Below, one piece after another: positions 12,041-20,316 of a stretch of 64,000 nucleotides of DNA. The stretch lies in the NCBI GenBank assembly GCA_015956445.1, contig WIUZ02000004.1, forward strand, positions 930,001-994,000, in the 5' to 3' direction. The position numbers and the translations under genes are program-made. Numbering within the stretch: the first letter of the stretch is position 1; every line of letters begins with the position of its first letter. The DNA comes from Thelephora terrestris. Lineage: Eukaryota > Basidiomycota > Agaricomycetes > Thelephorales > Thelephoraceae. A model generated the notes under the pieces. It ran no database searches, was not told the origin of the DNA, and worked only from the letters and a program-made list of their open reading frames with translations.

Positions 12041-13305
12041 CTACTGTTGTTTATTTTTCCGCTTTTTACTGGACCGCGCCTCTGTTTTCGACAGGTTTTT
12101 GCTCTGCGCGTCACCTATGTCGTCGAAGGTTCGTTTTGTCCCGGAAGTCGGTGTACTAACGGAGCTAGTACACGCCTCCTGCAGGGGTTGCGGCGCCAAT
12201 TGCGGCTGTGTTCCCGGGATCACTAGCCTAGGCTCTGAGAATATCGCGCGGTAGGTCTTCCGTGTTTCTTGGTGGAGCATCAATATCAGGCAATAAGGCA
12301 CATGTGGGTGGACTCACGCGCGCGGAGAACAAGTGCTTGAGGTTCTTTGCTCATTGTGCCATGAGCCAGGTCTTGAGCTAAGTCCAACATGGTAATTCTG
12401 CGCTAAGATTAAGGTCAAGGTCAGCACAGAAATGGGATTGGCGTACAAATTGATGATATCTCTAGGAGCCCTCAAATCAGCTTCACCGGTAACTCCACCG
12501 CTGACGATTAAGCCCTTCCCTTTGGTGACCCTGATCACCTCTCGCGCTGCTGCCCACCAGTTACGTTTAGTGGCCGCACTGGCAGTTTCAAAAGCGTCTG
12601 GATCGCTCCCGAATGCACCGGAATAATTCATTTCGAACACCGCACCGTTTTTTTTGGCAGTTCGTATCAGTGTGTGCTTCAAATGAAATGGCAAGCGAGG
12701 AAGGGTCAAAGGAAGTGATATCACATGCGCCGTCAACGCAGAGGGCTGACTATGTGTCAAGCATGCGAGCGATAGAGTGCCAGGAGTGGTCGGTGTTAAG
12801 GCAATGATGTCGTAACCTGAGAAAATCGATGCGCTCGCGCTCGCCTGTTGGATGGTAAATCCGACCTGGTTGGAGAGGAAGATCGCTTAGTCACTCACGA
12901 GACCGAAACCCTTTTCGCTATCCTCATCCAAAATAATGGTTATACGCTTCAGGAACGCGACACCAGGCCTACGCTTCAGCTGCGAGAGGAGAGTTTGGGC
13001 AAGGTTCTGATGGGTTTTCGGGTCGAGCTTCTTGTGTACCGCCTGGTTGAATGCAAAAACCGAATACCCAACTGCATATTCATCGGGATGAGTTCAAACA
13101 AGACGCGACGGACTCGGGACGGACGGTGAACCAGGAGTTCCACACGGTTTTCAATGGCGGCGATCTGAACCGGTGAAAAGAACAACTGTGACTGCTGCGC
13201 ATTTGTTTGCTTCGCGACGGCCTTGCCTTTCTTCGACTGCGGAGCGGTAGCCGAAGGTCCCAAAGGCTGTAAGGTGGGAATCGGGATGTTAAGGTCGAAG
13301 AACAT
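12041..13305 (-). CDS. RPP1: RNase P/MRP protein subunit RPP1 (Rpp30)
   Basis: Rpp1/Rpp30 is a TIM-barrel-like protein subunit shared by nuclear RNase P and RNase MRP, acting in tRNA 5' processing and rRNA maturation. The N-terminus MFFDLNIPIP is typical of the family. A first intron after ELLVH (donor gtccgt, acceptor tgcag) restores LGYSVFAFNQ, then KRITIILDEDSEKGFGL. The later exon has LTHSQPSALTAHVISLPL, then KNGAVFEMNYSGA, NWWAAAREVIRVTKGKGLIV and SGG, then LRAPRDIINLYAN, all conserved Rpp30 blocks. The C-terminus after the last intron is basic, ending SSKKRKNKQQ, a likely nuclear signal. The gene follows the peroxiredoxin gene on the same strand, 501 bp downstream of it, with two GATA palindromes in the gap. 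Confidence 0.9.
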
Positions 13306-13362
13306 GATGTGGACGGATGCGGCAATTTCCGATCTGCGTCAGGAAATTTGACTGGCTACGGA

Positions 13363-13374
13363 TTATCTGATAAG
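13363..13374. promoter_or_regulatory. Iron-type GATA site 2 (TTATCTGATAAG)
   Basis: Contains ATCTGATAA, matching ATCWGATAA. It lies 57 nt upstream of the RPP1 start codon. Identical in its 12 bases to site 3. Confidence 0.55.
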
Positions 13375-13575
13375 ATTACGCAAAGGGAATTCCGAACGGC
13401 GCTCCGTAATATCGGAAATCGAGGAGCTGGGAGACTACCCGAGAGCACGCCGAGGACATGTTACCGAACATGAAGGCACAGCGCGTAATCTGGGAAAGTT
13501 TTTCACATTGAAACTTGGCCGCCCACAGAAAATTTCCGACACAACAGCGTCTCGAATGTGACACACCCGAAGAAA

Positions 13576-13621
13576 TGACCTGTCGGACGGTTTTCTGTTT
13601 GCGAAATCTTCCGACAGGTCA
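13576..13621. repeat. Perfect 12-bp inverted repeat, 22-nt spacer
   Basis: Left arm TGACCTGTCGGA (13576-13587) and right arm TCCGACAGGTCA (13610-13621) are exact reverse complements. It lies between GATA sites 2 and 3. It could be a hairpin in a transcript or a binding site for a dimeric regulator; the sequence alone does not decide. Confidence 0.6.
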
Positions 13622-13705
13622 GTTTCCACGCGCGCTGAAACCGAACTTACGTCGTCCACAACGGGAACACAATTCCGCCACGGAGAGCGATCCAGCGCTT
13701 AGGAT

Positions 13706-13717
13706 TTATCTGATAAG
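13706..13717. promoter_or_regulatory. Iron-type GATA site 3 (TTATCTGATAAG)
   Basis: Contains ATCTGATAA, matching ATCWGATAA. It lies 400 nt upstream of the RPP1 start and about 90 nt beyond the peroxiredoxin stop. Identical to site 2. Confidence 0.55.
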
Positions 13718-13806
13718 CCCTCTCGGGGTCTTTCCTGTGAAACTATTCGAAAAGAATGGTGCTATTTCGCAAGGTTTAGAGGATCTTTTTGGTATGTATC
13801 CCGATT

Positions 13807-14615
13807 CTAGAGGCGAGCAAGAACCTCCTCAGCTCCGGAGACAGTGACCCCTGGGCCAGACTCAACCTGGAATGCGAAAAATGACGACGGGTCAGTCGAG
13901 ATCGCCTTCCTGATAATAAAGCAAAACGGACCTCAATGTACTTGATGGTGAGGTCATCTACAATGATCGCGAAACGGTTTGTCCTGATCCCAAACCCTTT
14001 GTCGCTTAAATCGAGCTGGAGACCAAGGCTCGTGGACCAGGCGGCACTTGTATCAGTCAATGTCAAAATCTAGGACATCGAGTAAGGTCTAAGCTATCAT
14101 GGAAGAGGTCAATGATTGTAAGGCATCCGGACCTTGTCCTTAAGGCCCTCGACGCGGCCCCAACCGCTCATAACGAAGGGATCATTGGCAGCGATCACCG
14201 CAATGACATCCACCCCCTTTTCCTTGAATTGATCATACTTCTCAAGGTACGGGGGCAGGTGATTCGCGTGGCAAGTGGGCTGACAGGTCACGGTGAATCC
14301 AGGTCGTCTCAGACGTTGGGTGAGGGTCGGGAGACACGCACCGTGAATGCACCCGGTACAGAAACGATCACGACCTTCTTTCCCTTCCACTCATCGGTGC
14401 TCAATGTAGTAGCTGATTTTTCAAGTAAACGTGAGCACACCAGAGTTTAGTAATATTTCTCACGGATTCCGCACGCAAGCTAACGAAGCGATCAGAAAAC
14501 CGCATATTGTCTCCGAGCAGCAGCCAAGACAGACCTTGTCTTCAAGCTTTGGGGTCCACGGAATGTAGGAAAAAGTTCCAGATGGGAGGGAATCGCCAGC
14601 TTTTACAGTAGCCAT
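13807..14615 (-). CDS. Peroxiredoxin, AHP1/PMP20 (Prx5) type, with PTS1-like C-terminus
   Basis: Thiol peroxidase that reduces H2O2 and alkyl hydroperoxides. First exon 14615-14535 gives MATVKAGDSLPSG and ends LEDK. After an intron comes DEWKGKKVVIVSVPGAFT; a further intron splits the active-site motif just before PTCHANHLPPYLEKY. The Cys of FTPTC is the peroxidatic residue. GVDVIAVIAANDPFVMSGWG and GFGIRTNRFAIIVDDL are family blocks. The last exon ends VSGAEEVLARL at the stop 13807-13809. The final tripeptide ARL fits the PTS1 consensus [SAC][KRH][LM], so a peroxisomal location, as for PMP20, is inferred. The exon between 14535 and about 14440 is not fully resolved. It shares a 152-bp head-to-head promoter with the gene at 14768. 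Confidence 0.88.
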
Positions 14616-14667
14616 GGTTGTCTACGGAAGAAATGGATTACCCATTACCAATCTGACGCCTAGGTTC

Positions 14668-14675
14668 TTTATAAA
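14668..14675. promoter_or_regulatory. Palindromic TATA element TTTATAAA in a shared promoter
   Basis: TTTATAAA reads the same on both strands. It lies 52 nt from the peroxiredoxin ATG and 92 nt from the ATG of the divergent gene at 14768, so it could serve either direction. Assignment by position and sequence only. Confidence 0.45.
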
Positions 14676-14767
14676 CCCCACACGTGACCGTCAAATCACT
14701 CATCATTCCCTCTGCATTCTCTACACAGACCAACCAGCTTCGCCTATCGCTTCTCAGCATACAACAC

Positions 14768-15805
14768 ATGGTCAGCATCACGAAGGCACATAGGCCCGGA
14801 ACTCCTGTTCGACGACTTTCATGGCTCTTAAACATGTTCTCGCGTGCCAATCATCAACCTCGGACTGCTTCCCGGTTCGTCCAGGCTGTACGCTCTACAA
14901 ACTCCACTGGAGAGGTATCTGTTGCCATTCAAAACGAAGATGTAGCGGAGGGCGTTATCGTGGTCACTTCTCTAGACAAGCTACCCTTCTGCTGCCACGC
15001 GGACCTTATCCTCATGAACAGGGAGCATCTGTTGACGGCTGCTTCGATCCTGAATGAGAGACTTCCTGCTGCCCTACAAATCGACACGGATCGGGCAGAC
15101 TCTTACATTCGTAATTCCATCGAGTTTATCGTTGGTTTAAAAAGTAATCCACCTGACGCTCCTGTGAAAGCGATGACCCCTAGCCGAACGTTTGTGCCCT
15201 CCAGCCCCGTCTCCCCGCTTGCCAAGCGTGGCCGCTCTCTGAACTCGGAACTCGTCGCGAGCCCCTCGCCCCTAGGCGACGTAATCGAGGAGGAACCTGA
15301 CCTGGAACCTTCTGCCGCAACCTCTAACCGGTGGCACCAGCGACCCCCTTTGAAGCGTCGCAGACTCGCTCAGGGGCTAGTTTCCCCAACCTCACCCCAG
15401 GTACAGCCACGCCCGTCGTCACTCCAAAACCTGGGCTCATCACCTACTATCCGACATCTCGCTCGTTCACGATCTACGCACGCCACAGGGTCACTTCGAC
15501 CAACCTCTGATCGGGTTTCACGGTCTCACAGTCAGAAAGTGAATCCACGGAACCCACTCGCCGTAACACCACATCCATCCTTGGCTAGTTTCCACACCCC
15601 AACGAGGATTCGTGGCCCTCGGGTGCAGCCGTCCTCTAGCGGCAATTCAACCCCCCTCGCGGGATCTTCGGCCTCGGGTGGGTCTTCGCCGAGCCCTCTC
15701 GTCGCTCGTCGCAAGCGTCCCAGAGACAGTAGTATAGAGAGACAGGTCGAGGTGGTGACAGGACTGCAGAAGATGAACGTGCCACTGGCTGGGTCGGATG
15801 AATGA
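14768..15805 (+). CDS. Uncharacterised family protein, member B
   Basis: Single open exon of 345 residues starting MVSITKAHRPGTP; upstream in-frame ATGs exist, but this one leaves a 152-bp promoter. The only part that looks folded is about residues 60-125: VVTSLDKLPFCCHADLILM, then LLTAASILNERLPAALQID, then YIRNSIEFIVGLK. It aligns by eye with the gene at 7274, so the two are paralogues. The remaining two thirds are Ser/Pro/Arg-rich with a DVIEEEPDLE acidic patch and a basic PPLKRRRLAQG segment that could be a nuclear signal. I recall similar proteins only from Agaricomycetes, with no function assigned. Unlike member A it lacks the terminal second exon. Confidence 0.75.
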   Translation: MVSITKAHRPGTPVRRLSWLLNMFSRANHQPRTASRFVQAVRSTNSTGEVSVAIQNEDVAEGVIVVTSLDKLPFCCHADLILMNREHLLTAASILNERLPAALQIDTDRADSYIRNSIEFIVGLKSNPPDAPVKAMTPSRTFVPSSPVSPLAKRGRSLNSELVASPSPLGDVIEEEPDLEPSAATSNRWHQRPPLKRRRLAQGLVSPTSPQVQPRPSSLQNLGSSPTIRHLARSRSTHATGSLRPTSDRVSRSHSQKVNPRNPLAVTPHPSLASFHTPTRIRGPRVQPSSSGNSTPLAGSSASGGSSPSPLVARRKRPRDSSIERQVEVVTGLQKMNVPLAGSDE

Positions 15806-15936
15806 AATGCGGGAAGACGTCTTCATCACATCGCACATCTCTTGTTTATTTGTCTGTTTGCATTTTCATTCGAAATGTGATATCATCGATTTGTACACAA
15901 CGAGCGTCCAAAGTTTAGGGATTATGGGTGCCATTG

Positions 15937-16334
15937 TTATAGGCCAAGCAACTTTGAAAATTTGGTTGTAATCTCTCCGGGAGAGAGGTTGTCCACCACG
16001 ATATGCTGTTCTACGCCTTTCTCTATTTTTCCAAAGTGAGTGGCGAGTTCAAGTACCTTCAAGGCTGTACAGGACGCACCGAATCGCGCGAATATCCGCG
16101 CCGGAACGCCATTAGCCTCCCTGATGAGGACAGGCAAGTCAGGGTTGTGTCTTTTGATAGTTGGGTAGGCGGATTGGATGAAGCTCCTGGGAACGGGTGC
16201 ATCCGTCAGTGACATGTGTGAATATGGGTCGCGCAAAGGATAACGGACCGCGTTCCGGCAGAGGCTGGCGAAGTCTGGCAGCAGAGAATCCTGATTTCCC
16301 GTACAGCAGGAGAAAAAGCTTTGGCTAACGACAT
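15937..16334 (-). CDS. NADH:ubiquinone oxidoreductase subunit NDUFA2 (B8, 10.5 kDa)
   Basis: Accessory subunit of mitochondrial complex I with a thioredoxin-like fold. Three exons, 16334-16249, 16186-16080 and 16022-15937, join in phase to give 92 residues. They read MSLAKAFSPAVREIRILCCQ, then SPASAGTRSFIQSAYPTIK, then LPVLIREANGVPARIFARF and EKGVEQHIVVDNLS. The REANGVPARxFARF block is the family hallmark, and the length is close to the usual 95-100 residues. Its presence means the organism keeps a proton-pumping complex I, unlike Saccharomyces. It is divergent from RAX1 with 176 bp between start codons. Confidence 0.93.
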
Positions 16335-16510
16335 CCGTATAATATGTGGTGGTAGTCGCAGACGGTTCCAATGAGCGAAGTCGTAATGACCGGAGTTTGC
16401 CGACGACGTCGTTGAAGTGAGGTCGGTTGCCCTCTCCCCTCCGCTCACTGTCCGCGGTCGATCGTGGTTACCCTCTCCATCCCGCCGAACCCCACGCGCG
16501 CCGCCAAAAG

Positions 16511-17838
16511 ATGGACGAGAAACAGAACGACGATTGGGCTGAAAGCCGGAAGAACAGGCTGCCATCTTTTGCAGAGGTTCTGGCTCGTCGTACCAGACCT
16601 CCAGTCGATCTTTTCATGTTCTAGTCAGTCCTACGTTCGTCTTCTTCACCCAACCGGCATCATCTTGATTGCATATATGCTAGTTTATTCCTCCAACGTG
16701 AAGGAGCTGAGGACATTCTCGACTTCTGGCTCGACGTTCAACAGCACGAAAACCTCTGTCGCGCGTATTTCAAGGACGTTCGAAAATCTGGGCGCGCTAT
16801 CAAGGAAGACTGGCCAGAATATTGGGACTACGCTCGTCGCCGTGGCTCCATCTATGGCACCGTCGTCGGCCTCAACCCGCAAATGGCTACGAAGCGTAGC
16901 ACGACGAGCACAAGCGAACTACTCACCGAACAAGACCGACAGAACCTTGCCGCCGTAGACGAAAAGCCTATCAGGAGCCCTAGTCCTCGGATGACCTCTG
17001 CCACCCCTGCTACCGTGGCCGGTGATGATTTTGGTCAACAGCAGCCACGTTCAAGCACCCCCTTCTCCTTGTCAGGTCGTACACCGACGCTCTTCAACAA
17101 ACGCGTTAGCCGTGCACCCACCGTAATCCCACGCAGTGCAGCCGTAACCAAACAGGACCTCATCAGCTCCGCTGAACACATTTATTATCGTTACCTGTCC
17201 CCCGCCGCAAATACCGTCGGCGCAACCGAGAATCATGAAATTTACCTCCCTCCCGCACTCAGGATCCATACTTTCCCTCTGACTGGCGCTCAAGATCCCA
17301 GGTCTGATGTAGACAAGAGCATTTTGGCTCAAGTCCCAGACATGTTCCACGCTCAGAAGGAGTACTGCTTCCGGGCCATGGAGCAAGATGCGTTCCCGAG
17401 GTTCTTGCGATCGAAGGCCTTTGGTAACTTGACCCCTCTATCCGCACTGGTGAGGTTAATCGTTGGTTTGATCGTTCTTTGGATCGGTCTCGCCGTTGGC
17501 TTCTCTCTCATCTTCCTGGATGTCCAACCAAAGTCCAAGCGATTTTTCGTGAGTCTATCATTTCCGCCGCAATCACTGAAATTTATGACGCCTCCCTCTA
17601 GCTCTTCATACCGTTCACGATCGCGATTCTCTTCCTCATCTCACACCAGTATGAGCTGGATCCGATCCTCGTTTTCTTCCGCCAATCAGAATCTACCCCC
17701 TTCCGCACCCTTACAATTCGCGAACCGTACGTCAAGAAGTTACTTCTTGGGCGCGCAATCTGGGTTACTATTCTCGTCGGTGCCCTGTCAACTGGCCTGA
17801 CCCTTTTGTTCTGGGGTGTTCCCGGATACCGGCTGTAG
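16511..17838 (+). CDS. RAX1: RGS-domain membrane protein RAX1-like
   Basis: Rax1-type proteins combine an RGS-like domain with C-terminal membrane spans and act in bud-site/polarity marking in yeast. The start MDEKQNDDWAESRKNRLPSF is followed by an intron. Then come the RGS-like segments LQREGAEDILDFWLDVQQHE (residues about 40-60) and YFKDVRKSGRAIKEDWPEYW. A Ser/Thr/Pro-rich linker follows, then the second RGS half with DLISSAEHIYYRYL and FRAMEQDAFPRFLRSKAFGN. Membrane segments are LIVGLIVLWIGLAVGFSLIF, then after an intron FIPFTIAILFLI, and a last span in the final 25 residues ending LLFWGVPGYRL. The stop is at 17836-17838. The order matches fungal Rax1; a polarity role here is inferred from the family. 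Confidence 0.82.
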
Positions 17839-18163
17839 TCGTCAGACCGTATCTCGATTCCCTATCCCCATCGTCATGTTGTCGTCACGCATCCTTGTGT
17901 CCCCGCTCGTACATATCTGTTCTATACCCTTGTCACTTTCGTCTCTTTATCCGTTCTCTTCGAGAGTCCTCCCCTCAGCCTCTTCCCACCCACTCGCTTA
18001 TCGACAAACTTCAACTTGGTGTTCTGGGTTTGTCGTCAAGACTTCATTCATGACCCTCTTTTTGGATTTTACTTCTATCATCTTACGCTAATGCAAGGAG
18101 CAGTTTGGTATCACCTTCCAGTGTTGGAATTATAAATACAGCGCGCAAGGCCGGGCAGATAGA

Positions 18164-19298
18164 TCACATTATGCGACATTCTCCAGGAAGTTGCGGAAGC
18201 CCATCTGGCCCGACTGGCACCCCCGGTGGGAGCTCACCCATGATTTCTGTCGGGGGAGCACCGTACTCTTGCATCTGTTCCGAGTAGATTTAGCGCTGCC
18301 AACCTCAGCTTGCGGAGAAAACTGACCTCATTCATCAGTGCCATTACTTTCATGCCTATCTGAGGATCCTCCTCTGAGTAATCATTTCCCTCAAATATTG
18401 TGATGATCTGAGAGACTATTTCCTGTTGTTTTTTGTAACGATCCTTATCTCCCTGGGGCAGCCTACTTTCGTTTTCAGCAAGATAACTAGGAAACTGTTT
18501 ACATGGTCAGAGTTTGTTGGGAAAAGAAATTTACGAATTTGCGAACCTTCTCATCCATCTCCTTTAGCGGTTCGTAAAGGACCTCTTTGGACATCAGTTG
18601 GGACATCATAGTTTCAAGGAACCCTTGAATCCCCTCCTCGTCCTCTCCGTCAGCTCCAATGCTGTTCAGGGACGACAGGAGGGCTTCCAGGTCGCCTCCA
18701 CCCTCTTCGGACTGCTCGAATGAGGACGGGAAACCTTCACAGCTGCAGGTCACGTACCTTCAACGACGACTGTCCCTCTTTCATTTTATCCATAGTCTGC
18801 TTAATCCTGTCCTGGAATGACCCCTCTGAACCATCCCGCAAACCTTTGGTGTTCGGCAGTGCAGCAGACGTTGATGCTAACGTGGAAGGGTCCGTGTCGT
18901 CTATAAGCTTGCTCCAAGCATCTTTGAACATCCTCTCCTGTTCCTCCTCCTTCACTTTTTCTTGAGCTGCGAGCTTGCCGAACTCTTCGAGGTTGACAGT
19001 ACCGTCCCCCAATTCTTTCAGGAGCGACTCCATCCCCCTTGTGAACTCTGCGGCGAAAGCGTCTGTAAAGGCATCCTCTGCAGGATTACTGGGTATTTCA
19101 TGTGACGAGGGGGGTAGCACAGGTTGTTTGGTTGATTGAGCAGGAGCAGCGGGCTTGGGAGGAGACGAGAATTGCTCGAGAACGTCTATTGCCGGAGATC
19201 AGCAAGATCAGCGCCGACCATGTGTCCGAACAAGTACCGTCCAAATCGTCAACGTCCTCGTCTACGTGGGCGGCTTTAGATTCGGATGAAGATGCCAT
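18164..19298 (-). CDS. PEX19: Peroxisomal membrane-protein chaperone PEX19
   Basis: Pex19 binds newly made peroxisomal membrane proteins in the cytosol and docks on Pex3. The start MASSSESKAAHVDEDVDDLD at 19298 gives the acidic N-terminal Pex3-binding region, followed by an intron. Next come EDAFTDAFAAEFTRGMESLL and the helical cargo-binding part (GFLETMMSQLMSKEVLYEPL). The last exon reads EYGAPPTEIMGELPPG, then GLPQLPGECRIM and stop. The C-terminal CRIM is a CaaX box, the farnesylation signal typical of Pex19; a terminal Met favours farnesyl transferase. It is divergent from the uS7m gene with 184 bp between starts, and convergent with RAX1 (325-bp gap, nothing seen). Confidence 0.92.
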
Positions 19299-19482
19299 TG
19301 GAAGTAGACGGGTAGTACGGGATGTCAGATGACCGTTGAGGATGACAGCCGCCCGTCTGGTCCCGTTCACCGACGTGAGCAAAGAGACGCCCGTCACCGC
19401 TTCCTCCTTATCCCGCTTCTCCAGTCAGTCCAATGTCTTGCCTCACGACCTGGTCGTCTAATGGTGCATGTCAGAATACAGG

Positions 19483-20140
19483 ATGCTCTCTGTGCTCAGA
19501 ACAGCAACGCGGTCACTACGACCTTCGACACGTTTCTATTCCACCCTCATGGAAGGTAACGCGCCAGACCAGTTAACCAACTCTGGTCTCCAGGCCGTCA
19601 TTGCTTCACAGCAGATGACTCCCGTAGCCTCAACCTCCAAGGCAAAACTACCCGTGATGCTCAATATCCCACCCGCGGAAGATCCATTATTACACTACCT
19701 CACCTCCAGTATCATGAAGCACGGTCGTCGTTCCAAGGCTTCCCGCGTCACATCGCGTACACTCCTTCACCTCCACTCCTTCACCCGAAGCGAACCATTG
19801 CCGCTCTTGCGTGGAGCAATTTTAGCCGCTTCGCCAGCGGTCAAATGCTTGTCCCATCGACATGGTTCGAAGAATGTCCTCAAACCCGTTGCTTTGGGTG
19901 AGAAGCAAAGAACGAAGTTCGCTGTAAAATGGATCCTTGAGGCTTGCGATAGTAAACCTGGAAAGACCTTGGAGGAGCGTCTGGCCAGAGAAGTCATTGC
20001 CGTCCTCGAGGGTAACAGCAGGGCCCTGGTGAAGAAGATGGAGCTCCATAGGATTGCTATGGTCAACAGGTATAATTCAAACCCGCACTCCCCTCATCCG
20101 TTGTTAAACTCTTTCCAGGGGTAACGTACCTCGCGTTTGA
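19483..20140 (+). CDS. RSM7: Mitochondrial small-subunit ribosomal protein uS7m
   Basis: uS7 organises the 3' major domain of the mitochondrial small-subunit rRNA. Exons 19483-20069 and 20119-20140 join in phase to give 202 residues ending VNRGNVPRV. The N-terminal MLSVLRTATRSLRPSTRFYS is Arg/Ser-rich without acidic residues, a likely matrix presequence. DPLLHYLTSSIMKHGRRSKA, RTLLHLHSFTR, AASPAVKCLSHRHGSKNV and LEERLAREVIAVLEG are conserved uS7 blocks. An upstream in-frame ATG at 19468 would add five residues; the 19483 start gives the cleaner presequence. It is convergent with the NIPA-type transporter gene downstream. Confidence 0.9.
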
Positions 20141-20316
20141 AGATTGGTCTGCTGGCCTCGTGAACGTGCTTGGTTGCTCGTCATTTTAGATGGATCATCC
20201 TGCTACAATGTACTGGACGGTGGCTTCAAAAAAGTACCGACATCCTCGACACCCAGAATATTAAGATCTACTCTAAATACAATAATGAGTCCGAAATGAT
20301 AGATTGGAAAAGTGGA

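Larger units (their letters stand above)
13306..13806. other. Intergenic region between RPP1 start and peroxiredoxin stop
   Basis: 501 bp between two minus-strand genes. It holds two TTATCTGATAAG palindromes, a perfect 12-bp inverted repeat and several AATTTCCGA/TCGGAAAT motifs (for example 13324-13332 and 13531-13539, and in reverse near 13412). Plus-strand frame 13515-13847 shows no family signature and runs into the peroxiredoxin exon, so I do not call it. This is the upstream region of RPP1, yet it looks more structured than a housekeeping promoter. Confidence 0.5.
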
